A stretch of 64,000 nucleotides of DNA from Symsagittifera roscoffensis (lineage: Eukaryota > Xenacoelomorpha > Acoela > Convolutidae), in NCBI RefSeq assembly GCF_963678635.1, contig NC_087068.1, positions 16,557,872-16,621,871 of the forward strand, written 5' to 3'. Numbering within the stretch: the stretch's first letter is position 1; the number at the start of each line of letters is the position of its first letter. Shown here in pieces: positions 35,501 through 44,898 of the stretch. A program made the position numbers and the translations under genes. The notes below the pieces were generated by a model, which ran no database searches, was not told where the DNA came from, and saw nothing but the letters and a program-made list of their open reading frames with translations.

Positions 35501-38500
35501 AAAGATCGGTTAAACGATTCAGCTCGTCTAAGCAAAACTGAAACTGCTACTACGAGTAAAATGGTGTCTACCAGTACACAAGCAAAGGAGGTACCGGTAG
35601 TTTTAAAAGACAGTTTCAATGATACGTTTACGACAGTAGAAGGCAATTATCTGTCTCTGAAAGCAGAGTTGAAAGATGCTGCGGTTCAAGATAGCAACCG
35701 AGGCGCCAATTTAGTCAATAAACCCGAACTTGTAAATAGACCTGTATCGCCTATAGAGTCAATTTTTGAGCCTAAAAATACTTCTTGCCAAGATGCTTCA
35801 GTGCAATGCAGTGCCAAAGGGTTCCGTAAAGGATCCGCTAGAACTTCGGCACCAAGTACGAATTCAAACCGAAAACCCTCCAAGCCGATGCCGGATGTTT
35901 TCGAGCGACTATATCCAAAAAGGGGTTCTGGAAATGTAAGTAAAGACAGTATTGGCAATGAAATAACGGCTAGAAGTGGCGCTGATAGTAGTCTATCGAT
36001 TACGGGGTTGACTTTGAACTCGGCATCGATTCTGGCGGAGAATCCACCGCCTCTCGTTATTACGTCTTCATCAGCAAGAAATGAATCTGCTAAAGGTCAG
36101 CAATTACCGTCTGAAAGGAGAACAACTGATATTAATGTTTTCAAAGCTGAAAACAGTAAATATAAACCAGAGTGTTTGAAACTAAATTTGGTAGATTTGA
36201 GCGTGAGCGCAGATACTTCAAACTTCTCAGAAAGTGTGAGTAAAGATCAAATCGGACACATAGGTGAGAATAGAGAAGGCGTGATGAGTTATAATAACTC
36301 ATCGGAATATGACGCAATCGACCGAATTCAAACCGAGGAAGAATACGAAGCGATTCGTAAAAGACTTCTGGGAAAGCTGCAGCAATTCCGAGTCAGTGGA
36401 AATGGAATGTCGTCTGCTTCGGGTGCTCTGCATAGAAATCTAGAGGAAAAGGGAGGGTTTGAGGAGTTTGGAGCGGTAGGGGAGGAGTTGCGGGGTGCTC
36501 CAAAGGAGCTATCGGGAAAGTGGAGACATGTAAGGGAGAAATTGGAAGAAGAAACAGAAAGAGTGAGTTCGAGGTTTTCAGATTTTTTTTCGTTTTCGAT
36601 TACTAGGTAAAATTTTTTTTACCATGATCTCCATGGTGCTGAAAATTAGTTATTTTAACTCAAAGATATTGAAAAATTCAAATACGGTCCCATTTTATTT
36701 TGTTTTGTTAGATGTAAAAAATTGTATGGTGAAAATCTGGCAATTGATGAGTTTTGATGTGTGTAATTATTTAGGAAAAAGAGAACACCGAAAGTCTCAA
36801 AAGAAACCTGGCCAAAACGTTTCGACAAGTCAGACATGCGGAGGAGCACAAAGCAATCATGCATCAAGTCAAGCTGGACAAAATTCACAATGACCTGAAA
36901 TCTCTCCACAAAATAACTACCAGTAACTACAACAAAAGTCAAAATAGAAAGAAATATGCTCGAGGAGTTATTATCAGTCAGAGACCTGGTTCGACGTCTA
37001 GAAGTTCAGCTAACAGAAGTTCAGGAAACAGAAGCTTGAGCTCACGAAAATCGAAAACTATGAGAAGTGTCCAAAGAACCAGAAAAGCTAAAGACTCATT
37101 CAATGAGTCTTTTGAAGATAACTCGACGTCTAGAAGCTCTCAGTTAGATGGAAATAGCACCGAAATAGGTCAAGAAAGTTCGAGGTCCGCTAGAGTAGGT
37201 GCGAAAGGTATCCCTGAAATTGGTCAAAACGAGATGCTCTCTTTTCTATTGGACGAGTTTCCCCAGCTGAAATTGTCGAAAGAGATGGGGCATGTTTTGT
37301 GGAAGAAACAGGTAATTTGCGCGGATTAGCAGTTCTCTGGGGAGTTTGGTTCCGAGATTTTTCGCCACTGAGGGCCTAGAATGTTTCAAAATTAGTGCTC
37401 TGTAACTTATATGGTTCTAGTCAAATTTTAAGAGTCATGAACGTAGTGAATACTCTTACATAGGTAGGTGATTTTTTTTCTCGGTGATTTTTTTTCAGGA
37501 AAAAGTCTTGAAAATTATTCACGCTCAAATATGATTTTTTTTGCGATTGAACTTTTGATTTCTTTGCAAGTTCAGTTCATTTCTTTTGTTTAAAGGAAGG
37601 CAAACTCCAGTATCGAACAGGACAAATTTAAAGGTCACGAAAAACGTGATCGGCTTCTAATTTCGAAAATGGTTTATAATTCTCAGATTTCCCCGAGAAA
37701 TAATACTTTTTTCTATTGATCAGTTTTCTCAAATTGGGTTAATTTAATCAAAAAAAGCACTAATCATAAATTATTTGCGAAATTCTCTAGGTGCATGTTT
37801 TTCTTTCAATTCAAAAATTGAAGTTTTTTCAAAAAACGTCAGTTCTTTTTTCTGTTTCCTTGCGTTCATTACTCTTTTTCCTACCGTCAATTGGCTATGT
37901 TTTTTTTGAGTTTTTGACTAAACTAGTGAGGAAATTTAGAAACTGTTTTTAGGATTGGGTGGAGAGCTTGTAAACAGGATGTACTTTTGTCATTGCAATG
38001 TATTGGAATTACAGGGATTTTTCAAGAAGAATTTTTGTTCTGAATGAGGCTTGATTAGGAGTTACATCTGTTTAGCTGCGACAGATGCAGTATTTGGCCT
38101 CTCAGGCGGCACAGGAGAGTGCGAAACTGACTCTCTCCTCCTCTGACAGAAATGCACTCTCAGATGGAACCGGAGGGGGGATGGGTCGTGAGTTGAAGGA
38201 GGCGGAGCGAAGACAGGGACTGCTGATGGACATCATGAAGAAAGAGGTGAGACTTAAACAGTTTTGTTATGGTTGGGTTTTTGTGGATAAAATTCCGAGG
38301 ACAAAATTTTAAGTGCTATTTGGTATTGGTTGACTTAGAAGTTTTTTCGTGCAATCAATTAATTGATATTGTCTGCAAGATTTTGTTTGCTTGCAACAAT
38401 CAACTCATCTTCACCCAGAAAAATTTGTGTATAATATAGGGGACCTTAGACTCTTTCTGACGGTTTGAAACGTATTTATTGCAGGTTTTCCTGTAAAAGT

Positions 38501-39367
38501 ATTTGCTCCAGATGGATTTTGAAGTTTTTCGGGGAGATTTTACGATTAGTGTTCTTCCACCTGCATAGTGTTGTTGTGGTTTTCTATTGTAGAATTGTTT
38601 GTTTCAGGTGAGTCACAGTATCCGTATGAAGGAGAGGAGAGAGCAACACCAGCGGGAGACGATAGTGAAGACGAATGTGAGAGAACAGAAGCAGGCCTCG
38701 GCCAGGATCAGACGATACTACGACGAGTTCCAGGTAACATGCCAGTTTTGTCTTTCTAGTTCACTAAAAGATTTGGGGTTGCTGGAAAAACAATTTGAAA
38801 GCAATTAAGAAAATTTTTTATCGAAGGTAATTGTTCAACCGATTTTTGCGAATTTAGATAATAAGCGGTCACATTCTAAGCATCTCTCTTTAGAAAATTG
38901 GTTTTTTGTCACGTAACTGTTTTTTTTTTATTCAGGTTCGAATGAAATCGCGGTTGGCAAAGAAAAAGAGCAAGGAGGAGCAGATATTCAGACAGCTGTT
39001 TGACGAAGGCCTAGAGATCCAGAAGAACCGCATCGCCGAGATCAGGAAATACTGTAGAGAGAAACGAGAAGCTAGGACTAAGAAGCAGAAAAACGAGGTT
39101 GAATCTCTAGAAAACTATTACCGCGATCAGTTTGCAATTTTAGCCGACGCTGTTGAACGCGAGAAGAAAGAGGTGGAAATAAATGACCGAACGCAAGCGC
39201 TAGCTTTGGAAAAAATGAAGAATGAGTTGCGACAGAAATTAGAAAGTGATATAAGGCTACTACAATCTCAACTAGTGGAAAATGATGACGCTGTATACTT
39301 CAGAACTCTAGAAGCAGATAAAATGAGAAAGCAGTTGCAAAGTGCGTTGTTCAAAACTCAGTTGTAA
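26427..39367 (+). CDS. CEP95: CEP95, centrosomal protein of 95 kDa (ten-exon model)
   Basis: Exons: 26427-26524, 26935-27193, 27653-27920, 32492-32815, 33164-33310, 35190-36562, 36775-37311, 38076-38246, 38608-38733 and 38936-39367. Phases are consistent throughout, giving about 1,244 codons (human is about 820). Residues 1-119 match the family's N-terminal globular region, including HNVQCVIDSLAIDIL, LSHITGEAVVDGD and NLLEIF. CEP95 is a centrosome/spindle-pole protein of poorly defined function. Residues 120-823 are Ser/Asn/Thr-rich and probably disordered. From residue 824 on, charged helical coiled coil leads into the conserved C-terminus (YYRDQFAILADAVEREKKE, FRTLEADKMRKQLQ). Codons before the start contain a stop; Kozak ATAATGG. 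The exon 2/3 junction is uncertain: 27204 joined to 27630 also keeps phase. Small exons in the 4.6-kb intron 3 could have been missed. Confidence 0.9.
26935..27193 (+). CDS. CEP95: CEP95 exon 2
   Basis: Follows a polypyrimidine acceptor ending at 26934 and completes KIR|SLDDFTADMFVLVFE. It contains the most conserved block (NVHNVQCVIDSLAI, LSHITGE, LLEIFAGVAEYLS). Candidate donors are GTAGGT at 27194 (phase 0, used here) and GTAAAA at 27205 (phase 2). Confidence 0.85.
27232..27360. repeat. 34-bp minisatellite, about 3.8 copies, in CEP95 intron 2
   Basis: Units begin AATGGGTGTTGCTATATAAT at 27232, 27266, 27300 and 27334, an exact 34-bp period. It sits 38 bp after the exon 2 donor. Confidence 0.93.
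27653..27920 (+). CDS. CEP95: CEP95 exon 3
   Basis: Polar, acidic-to-basic sequence (STERADLLNDPDIVTGRG ... ETKGKSKRVVSREVK) ending at a strong donor AT|GTAAGT. The start is ambiguous between CTCTCAG at 27652 and TTATCAG at 27629. Either is in phase with a different exon 2 donor. Confidence 0.7.
28050..29510 (+). repeat. Degenerate ~175-bp repeat family in intron 3
   Basis: Recurring blocks: AAAACTACCCGTCCAG, GGGTTTAATCGATAGACCAGG, TTGTAGGAA, then CATTTTTTCAAACTTTTTCG. The clearest pair is spaced 174 bp (29230 and 29404). Related diverged units recur at about 31700-32010, 47690-48450 and 53690-55090. A hairpin CCTGTTTGAT..AAACAGG at 28925-28947 reappears at 53673-53690 at the head of another such tract. 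Confidence 0.65.
28390..28745 (+). repeat. Dispersed repeat with 3' hairpin motif (intron 3, copy 1)
   Basis: Matches 31380-31700 closely: TAATTGGCAAGCGTCA, TTTTTCTCAGTAGCGTTATCG, ATCGCAAGCGGTGCGAAGC (hairpin at 28575-28591), then CGTCATGGTCTTGGGAAAAA and CTAATCTTAGCTTAGACACA. Confidence 0.8.
30250..31565 (+). repeat. Two-hairpin repeat family, copy in intron 3
   Basis: Opens with hairpin CGCTTG(TGATTAG)CAAGCG at 30260-30278. It continues with GCCTGGGACGGCCAA (30389), CTGCTTATGTTTTAGCTTA (30492) and GGCTCAGTTGCCGC (30832). It closes with ATCGCAAGCGGTGCGAAGC and the hairpin GCGAAGC(TGT)GCTTTGC at 31542-31558. A tRNA-like segment lies within. Other copies are at about 39900-40710, 41215-41750 and 49385-49715. 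Confidence 0.6.
31208..31275 (+). repeat. tRNA-like (SINE-type) segment in CEP95 intron 3
   Basis: An A-box-like TAGCGTAGAGA at 31215-31225 and a B-box-like GGGTTCGAAGC at 31249-31259 are spaced as in tRNA genes. The whole 31030-31550 tract is repeated at 34000-34540. No good acceptor stem can be formed, so I read it as a tRNA-derived repeat rather than a tRNA gene. Confidence 0.45.
32492..32815 (+). CDS. CEP95: CEP95 exon 4
   Basis: Ser/Ala/Asp-rich, low-complexity coding sequence (SPLAITSPDLVMANASN ... DNDEDEASSSAYGDIG) between the acceptor TCGTATTTCAG and the donor ATAG|GTATGT, phase 1 to phase 1. Its higher GC stands out from the flanking introns. Confidence 0.85.
33164..33310 (+). CDS. 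CEP95: CEP95 exon 5
   Basis: A 49-codon phase 1-1 exon (GREKDKMLMARLSMNSAG ... EQANDRQSPGKS) after the acceptor ACTATTTTTAG, with donor AA|GTGAGA. Being symmetric, it could be skipped without a frameshift. Confidence 0.82.
34000..34545 (+). repeat. Intron 5 copy of the intron 3 repeat, with tRNA-like segment
   Basis: About 510 bp matching 31030-31550: ATTGTGCGATAAAATGTG, TTTTGATCAATAACCAGC, GGATCTGTAGCGTAGAGG and GACCAGCAACAAAATAAGAG. The A box TAGCGTAGAGG (34211-34221) and B box GGCTCGAACCT (34252-34262) are better preserved than in intron 3. It ends with a hairpin GCGAAGT(GCA)ACTTCGC at 34524-34540. Confidence 0.75.
34640..35030 (+). repeat. Dispersed repeat family copy in CEP95 intron 5
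   Basis: Same block order as 16041-16440: AGGCAAACTCAACTATCGA, GGTCACATAAAGGGTGATCG, CCAGTTTTCTCAAATTAAG. It overlaps the branch region upstream of exon 6. Confidence 0.7.
35190..36562 (+). CDS. CEP95: CEP95 exon 6 (large low-complexity exon)
   Basis: 1,373 bp, codons about 366-823, between TTTTTTCAG and the donor GA|GTGAGT. It is rich in Ser, Asn, Thr and Lys with no recognisable domain except the end, where RIQTEEEYEAIRKRLLGKL and LSGKWRHVREKLEEE predict amphipathic helices. The open frame runs on to 36610, but the in-phase donor at 36563 joins ...EEETER directly to EKENTES of exon 7, continuing the helix. The exon accounts for most of the extra length over human CEP95. Confidence 0.85.
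36775..37311 (+). CDS. CEP95: CEP95 exon 7
   Basis: Starts 84 bp before the first ATG in its frame (acceptor TTATTTAG at 36774). It encodes a charged helix (NLAKTFRQVRHAEEHKAIMH, VKLDKIHNDLKSLHK), then a basic Ser/Arg-rich stretch (about 36990-37090) and ENEMLSFLLDEF-type helix near the end (QNEMLSFLLDEFPQLKLSK). Donor CAG|GTAATT, phase 0. Confidence 0.85.
37440..37910 (+). repeat. Dispersed repeat family copy in CEP95 intron 7
   Basis: Shares with 16041-16440 the blocks TTTTCAGGAAAAAGTC, AAGGCAAACTCCAGTATCGA, GTCACGAAAAACGTGATCGG and CAGTTTTCTCAAATTGGG. Confidence 0.78.
38076..38246 (+). CDS. CEP95: CEP95 exon 8
   Basis: Starts at the acceptor ATCTGTTTAG and encodes LRQMQYLASQAAQESAKLTL ... 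LKEAERRQGLLMDIMKKE, a predicted coiled coil. Phase 0-0, donor GAG|GTGAGA. Confidence 0.85.
38608..38733 (+). CDS. CEP95: CEP95 exon 9
   Basis: A 42-codon phase 0-0 exon, all helix-forming: VSHSIRMKERREQHQRETI ... ASARIRRYYDEFQ. Acceptor GTTTCAG, donor CAG|GTAACA. Confidence 0.88.
38936..39367 (+). CDS. CEP95: CEP95 exon 10 (C-terminus)
   Basis: Encodes 143 residues plus TAA: a long coiled coil (RLAKKKSKEEQIFRQLFDEG, NRIAEIRKYCREKREARTKK) and the family's C-terminal signature (NYYRDQFAILADAVEREKK, AVYFRTLEADKMRKQLQSA). No AATAAA was found close downstream. Confidence 0.92.
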   Translation, partial: VRMKSRLAKKKSKEEQIFRQLFDEGLEIQKNRIAEIRKYCREKREARTKKQKNEVESLENYYRDQFAILADAVEREKKEVEINDRTQALALEKMKNELRQKLESDIRLLQSQLVENDDAVYFRTLEADKMRKQLQSALFKTQL

Positions 39368-39589
39368 AGAGCATAAAACTTAGTGTAGCGGAGTCTTAAA
39401 TTTGTCTCTAGTTCCGAAGTTATGAATATCTTATTGTCGGTTAGAAGTATTTGAATTTTTAAAACAAATCTGTGATGATGGAAAAAAGAGCTCGCAATCT
39501 TTTTTATCCAAATTTGTACATTATTTGCCGTTTCTGGTTTGTATATTGTAAATGTGACATAATTAACTCGCTCGGTTTATTTTGTTTGT

Positions 39590-39783
39590 CTGGGTCTTTT
39601 ATGTTATACGGCCCAAATTATCGAATTGTTAATTGAGTTTCTGATTTCATTGAAAACGCTGAGAATTCTTTTCGCTGATATTAAATTCAACCAATCGGAT
39701 TGGAGCATAAAGCTTTCAAAATGGCATAAAGCTTTCAAAATGGCAAAAAGAATACTCTTTGGGCCGTATAACAGAAAAGATCC
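39590..39783. mobile_element. MITE-like element, ~26-bp inverted ends
   Basis: The left end GGGTCTTTTATGTTATACGG (39592) and right end (39758-39783) are inverted copies with about 3 mismatches over 26 bp, sharing GTTATACGGCCCAAA exactly. The possible 6-bp target duplication GTTTGT lies at 39584-39589 and 39784-39789. The interior, about 140 bp, has a tandem CATAAAGCTTTCAAAATGG twice and no ORF, so it would depend on a transposase elsewhere. Confidence 0.75.
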
Positions 39784-39899
39784 GTTTGTTTAATTGGTTC
39801 CCTACCTGCTAATCGTTTTTTGTCGAAAAATGAAAAAAAAAATTCGTAGATCAAAATTGGTTTTGTCAAGTACTTAAACGGACGCTAGCTCGAATTTTA

Positions 39900-40715
39900 T
39901 TTGACGATCTGACTAGGACCTGTTTTTTTTCAAACGGTAAATATTCCAGTAAAAAAAAATTCGGCCTATTAGTTGACTGCTTATGTTTTTTCGGCTTAGT
40001 TGCCGCATCTAAAAATCGCTTTGTTTGCTGTTAACAATTTTTACTGTAGTTGCTTTAAGTGTTTCAGCCTTTTAAAAATCCCTCCCAATCGAATTTTTTT
40101 TCTCGATTTGTCAATTTTTTGTTAATTTTTGTCTTTTTATGGGCCTAATAAGTTTCGGCTTAATTTATATCGACCTAGTGGCCTCTTATCGCGTTTTGGG
40201 ATTGAAATTTTTTTTGTATTTATGCGTGTGTTCTGAGGGGGAAATGGGAAAAAAATTCAGCTCAGAATATTTAAAGAATTTATTTCGACATGAAAGGTTT
40301 CTGCTCAGGTATTTTCGGCTTTGTTACCGCTCTGCAATTATGAATTGAAATTCAATCAGCTATCCGTCGCGTCTGGATTAGAGGTAACACAACTGCTTGA
40401 GACTCTGTTTTTTTGCAAATAGAAAAATTTGGGCTAATTTACATTTTTGTCGGTCTGCTTATTATCGTCTATTATTATCGTTTTTCGCAGAAATGAAAAT
40501 TTGGTTTCTCTCTTGTATTCCGAAAGCTCTTTTTAAAGTTTGTAATGATGCAGACAGTTTGTTCCGGATATTTTGGGCTTTCGTTGCAATTTTTTTATAG
40601 ACAAAAATAATTTTTTGAAGTTTTTTTTTTCAATTTTGTTCCGTTTGATTTCGATCATAGTCCTTCATATTTGTATCGCAAAAAGTGCAACCCTCAGCTT
40701 CGCCTCTGTTTTAAC
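39900..40715 (+). repeat. Two-hairpin repeat family, copy near 40 kb
   Basis: Carries TTCGGCCTATTAGTTGACTG, CTGCTTATGTTTTTTCGGC and GGCTTAGTTGCCGCAT (39980-40008), then TATCGCAAAAAGTGCAACC..GCTTCGCCTCTG at 40673-40708. The 5' hairpin is not recognisable. The 3' hairpin stem is decayed. Confidence 0.55.
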
Positions 40716-41214
40716 TAATACATCTTCTGAGTGTCGATACTTTAACCAACCAGATCTTTTCAGACTCCACTGTTTTATGGATGAACCTTTCGAAGGAAAA
40801 TGCAGTGGGAGACATTGAAAATGCCAAATAAAAACGTTGACTGCCTAAAAAGTTTCCAATCTTAGTTTTTTGGTATTCTGTAAAAACATGGTTTCTCTGA
40901 TTCGGTAAAATATATTTTGAATTTTTTTCAAGCTTTAGTTGTTGAAATATCACTTTGCTCCAAATTTCGGAAATTATTGGAAAAATAAATGTTATCGAAA
41001 AACTATCTTAAAGCCTTCTTTCTTTGGATAAAAACTGGAACTAAATTGATAACTTACGTTCAACTTCTAAACTGACGATAGGAAATGCACACTTAATTTA
41101 AAATTTAATTAAAAAACAGTTTAAAAGAGCGTAATATAAAATTCAGATTTTCAGCCATTTTTATGACGTAGTCATTTAAGATGGGTTTTCACTGTCGTGG
41201 CATTATCAGTACTT

Positions 41215-41750
41215 ATTACACTTGCGATAGCAAGTGTATTGCAACCGTAAATTAAGCTTTTTCCGTAAATAACTTTTAATAGAATGGTCAAATTAGAAAT
41301 GGTAATTTTAGGTTTGGTTTTTAATGAATTCAAATTTCCTTCTGTTTCCGGCACACTGGTCGTAAACTAAACTAATACGCCTGGGACGGCCAAAGCCCTT
41401 AGTTCAAAACTGACAGGACGTGATTTTTTTCAACGGGAATTGTTTCGTTGGGCTTGTAAGTTGTCTGCTTATGTTTTTTCGGCTTAGTTGCCACATGGTT
41501 GAATTGTTTGTTTTTGCAACACGCGATTTACATTTTAATTGTTCTAAGTGTTTTGATTTTTTTCAACTGTTTAATATTTTCAAACATTGTTTTGTGTAAA
41601 TTCTTTAGTTTGTTTTCTGCTTGAAAACTGGATTCTGTTTAAATTTTTCGGTCTTTATGTTATCGGCTTAGTGGTCTTATATTGCGCCATTTGATGATCC
41701 AAGTAATACTGCGTTTTGTTGTGTGGGTGTATCTCAAGTGGTGCGAAGCC
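41215..41750 (+). repeat. Two-hairpin repeat family, copy near 41.5 kb
   Basis: Perfect 5' hairpin ACACTTGC(GATA)GCAAGTGT at 41218-41237. Then GCCTGGGACGGCCAA (41380), CTGCTTATGTTTTTTCGGC (41465), GGCTTAGTTGCCACATGG and ATCTCAAGTGGTGCGAAGC (41730), where it is cut off just before the 275-bp satellite. Confidence 0.62.
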
Positions 41751-41786
41751 CTGCAAATTTACTTTTAGAACAAATTTTCTGAAGTT

Positions 41787-44536
41787 CTGATAGCTTTTTC
41801 AGTAAAATATCAATAATGAAAATTGTTCAATTACAAAGAGCGTCAAAGTTACATGTTCTAGAGTTGGAAGTTTATTTCAAAAAGAAAATCATGAGAAACG
41901 ATTCATACACGCCCACCAATGTTATCTAGTCAAGTATATATACCCCAAAATTTTTATTAGTTTGAAAATTTGCACTGTAAGAAAAAAGTCATGAAATGTC
42001 TGCGATTGTCATTGTCGTACAAATTTTTTCTAAGCAGGAGATGGGATAGAACCCATTTAAGTCTGATAGCTTTTTCAGTAAAATATCAATAATTAAAATT
42101 GTTCAATTCCAAAGAGCGTCAAAGTTACATGTTCTAGAGGTGGAAGTTTATTTGAAAAAGAAAATTATGAGAAATGATTCATATACGCCCACCAATGTTA
42201 TCTAGTCAAGTATATATACCCCAAAATTTTTATTAGCTTGAAAATTTGCACTGTAAGAAAAAAGTCATGAAATGTCTGCGATTGCCATTGTCGTACAAAT
42301 TTTTTCTAAGCAGGAGATGGGATAGAACCCATTTTGTCTGATAGCTTTTTCAGTAAAATGTCAATAATGAAAATTGTTAAATTCCAAAGAGCGTCAAAGT
42401 TACATGTTCTGGAGGTGCAAGTTTATTTGAAAAAGAAAATTATGAGAAATGATTCATACACCTCCATCAATGTTATCTAGTTAAGTATATATACCCCAAA
42501 ATTTTTATTAGTTTGAAAATTTGCACTGTAAGAAAAAAGTCATGAAATGTCTGCGATTGTCATTGTCGTACAAATTTTTTCTAAGCAGGAGATGGGATAG
42601 AACCCATTTAAGTCTGATAGCTTTTTCAGTAAAATATCAATAATTAAAATTGTTCAATTCCAAAGAGCGTCAAAGTTACATGTTCTAGAGGTGGAAGTTT
42701 ATTTGAAAAAGAAAATTATGAGAAATGATTCATATACGCCCACCAATGTTATCTAGTCAAGTATATATACCCCAAAATTTTTATTAGCTTGAAAATTTGC
42801 ACTGTAAGAAAAAAGTCATGAAATGTCTGCGATTGCCATTGTCGTACAAATTTTTTCTAAGCAGGAGATGGGATAGAACCCATTTTGTCTGATAGCTTTT
42901 TCAGTAAAATGTCAATAATGAAAATTGTTAAATTCCAAAGAGCGTCAAAGTTACATGTTCTGGAGGTGCAAGTTTATTTGAAAAAGAAAATTATGAGAAA
43001 TGATTCATACACCTCCATCAATGTTATCTAATTAAGTATATATGTCTCAAAATTTTTATTAGTTTGAAAATTTGTACTGTAAGAAAAAAGTCTTGAAATG
43101 TCTGCGATTGTCATTGTCGGACAAATTTTTTCTAAGCAGGAGATGGGATAGAACCCATTTTGTCTGATAGCTTTTTCAGTAAAATGTCAATAATTAAAAT
43201 TGTTCAATTCCAAAGAGCGTCAAAGTTACATGTTCTAGAGGTGGAAGTTTATTTGAAAAAGAAAATTATGAGAAACGATTCATACACGCCCACCAATGTT
43301 ATCTAGTCAAGTATATATACCCCAAAATTTTTATTAGTTTGAAAATTTGCACTGTAAGAAAAAAGTCATGAAATGTCTGCGATTGTCATTGTCGTACAAA
43401 TTTTTTCTAAGCAGGAGATGGGATAGAACCCATTTAAGTCTGATAGCTTTTTCAGTAAAATATCAATAATTAAAATTGTTCAATTCCAAAGAGCGTCAAA
43501 GTTACATGTTCTAGAGGTGGAAGTTTATTTGAAAAAGAAAATTATGAGAAATGATTCATATACGCCCACCAATGTTATCTAGTCAAGTATATATACCCCA
43601 AAATTTTTATTAGCTTGAAAATTTGCACTGTAAGAAAAAAGTCATGAAATGTCTGCGATTGCCATTGTCGTACAAATTTTTTCTAAGCAGGAGATGGGAT
43701 AGAACCCATTTTGTCTGATAGCTTTTTCAGTAAAATGTCAATAATGAAAATTGTTAAATTCCAAAGAGCGTCAAAGTTACATGTTCTGGAGGTGCAAGTT
43801 TATTTGAAAAAGAAAATTATGAGAAATGATTCATACACCTCCATCAATGTTATCTAGTTAAGTATATATGTCTCAAAATTTTTATTAGTTTGAAAATTTG
43901 CAATGTAAGAAAAAAGTCTTGAAATGTCTGCGATTGTCATTGTCGGACAAATTTTTTCTAAGCAGGAGATGGGATAGAACCCATTTTGTCTGATAGCTTT
44001 TTCAGTAAAATGTCAATAATGAAAATTGTTAAATTCCAAAGAGCGTCAAAGTTACATGTTCTAGAGGTGGAAGTTTATTTGAAAAAGAAAATTATGAGAA
44101 ATGATTCATATACGCCCACCAATGTTATCTAGTTAAGTATATATACCCCAAAATTTTTATTAGCTTGAAAATTTGCACTGTAAGAAAAAAGTCATGAAAT
44201 GTCTGCGATTGCCATTGTCGTACAAATTTTTTCTAAGCAGGAGATGGGATAGAACCCATTTTGTCTGATAGCTTTTTCAGTAAAATGTCAATAATGAAAA
44301 TTGTTAAATTCCAAAGAGCGTCAAAGTTACATGTTCTGGAGGTGCAAGTTTATTTGAAAAAGAAAATTATGAGAAATGATTCATACACCTCCATCAATGT
44401 TATCTAGTTAAGTATATATGTCTCAAAATTTTTATTAGTTTGAAAATTTTCACTGTAAGAAAAAAGTCTTGAAATGTCTGCGATTGTCATTGTCGGACAA
44501 TTTTTTCTTAGCAGGAGATGGGATAGAACCCATTTT
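41787..44536. repeat. 275/276-bp satellite, 10 copies
   Basis: Units begin CTGATAGCTTTTTCAGTAAA at 41787, 42063, 42338, 42614, 42889, 43164, 43440, 43715, 43990 and 44265. Copies fall into variants: ACGCCCACC with GTCATTGTCG (X), ACGCCCACC with GCCATTGTCG (Y) and CCTCCATC (Z). These occur roughly as X Y Z Y Z X Y Z Y Z, a higher-order order. No ORF. Confidence 0.96.
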
Positions 44537-44898
44537 TACATAGGCAACCTTGGTGTTATAAAGTTAGTTCTCTTTAGTTCGATCTACGGCGCAATTTTTT
44601 GTGGTTCATTCAAAATTTCTATCTTTTTGGTTTTTATTTAACGAACACCATGCTCAAATTTTTTCTTTGGGAGATTGAGAGTAGATTTTATGGAGTTTAC
44701 AGTTAGCCATAAGTTTTCCTCTGCATGTCCTAAAACTCTCTTAGTTGAAATGTCGCAGAAAACATGATGCTTAGTTGTAGAGTAGGTTAATTTAAGTGAA
44801 CTCGCTATGATTTAAATGTAAATTGTTATGCAAGCAAAAAAAGTTTACAAATTAGAATGAACAATCTATTTGAAAGTGAACTTGAAAAATTTTGCATG

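Noticed and set aside
36563..36610. Extension of CEP95 exon 6 to the end of its open frame
   Set aside because: The donor GTGAGT at 36563 keeps phase and continues the coiled coil into exon 7. The extension (FSDFFSFS) looks intronic.
41787..44536. Regular repeats considered as a CRISPR array
   Set aside because: The whole 275-bp unit repeats, with no short repeat and unique spacer pattern, and the genome is eukaryotic.
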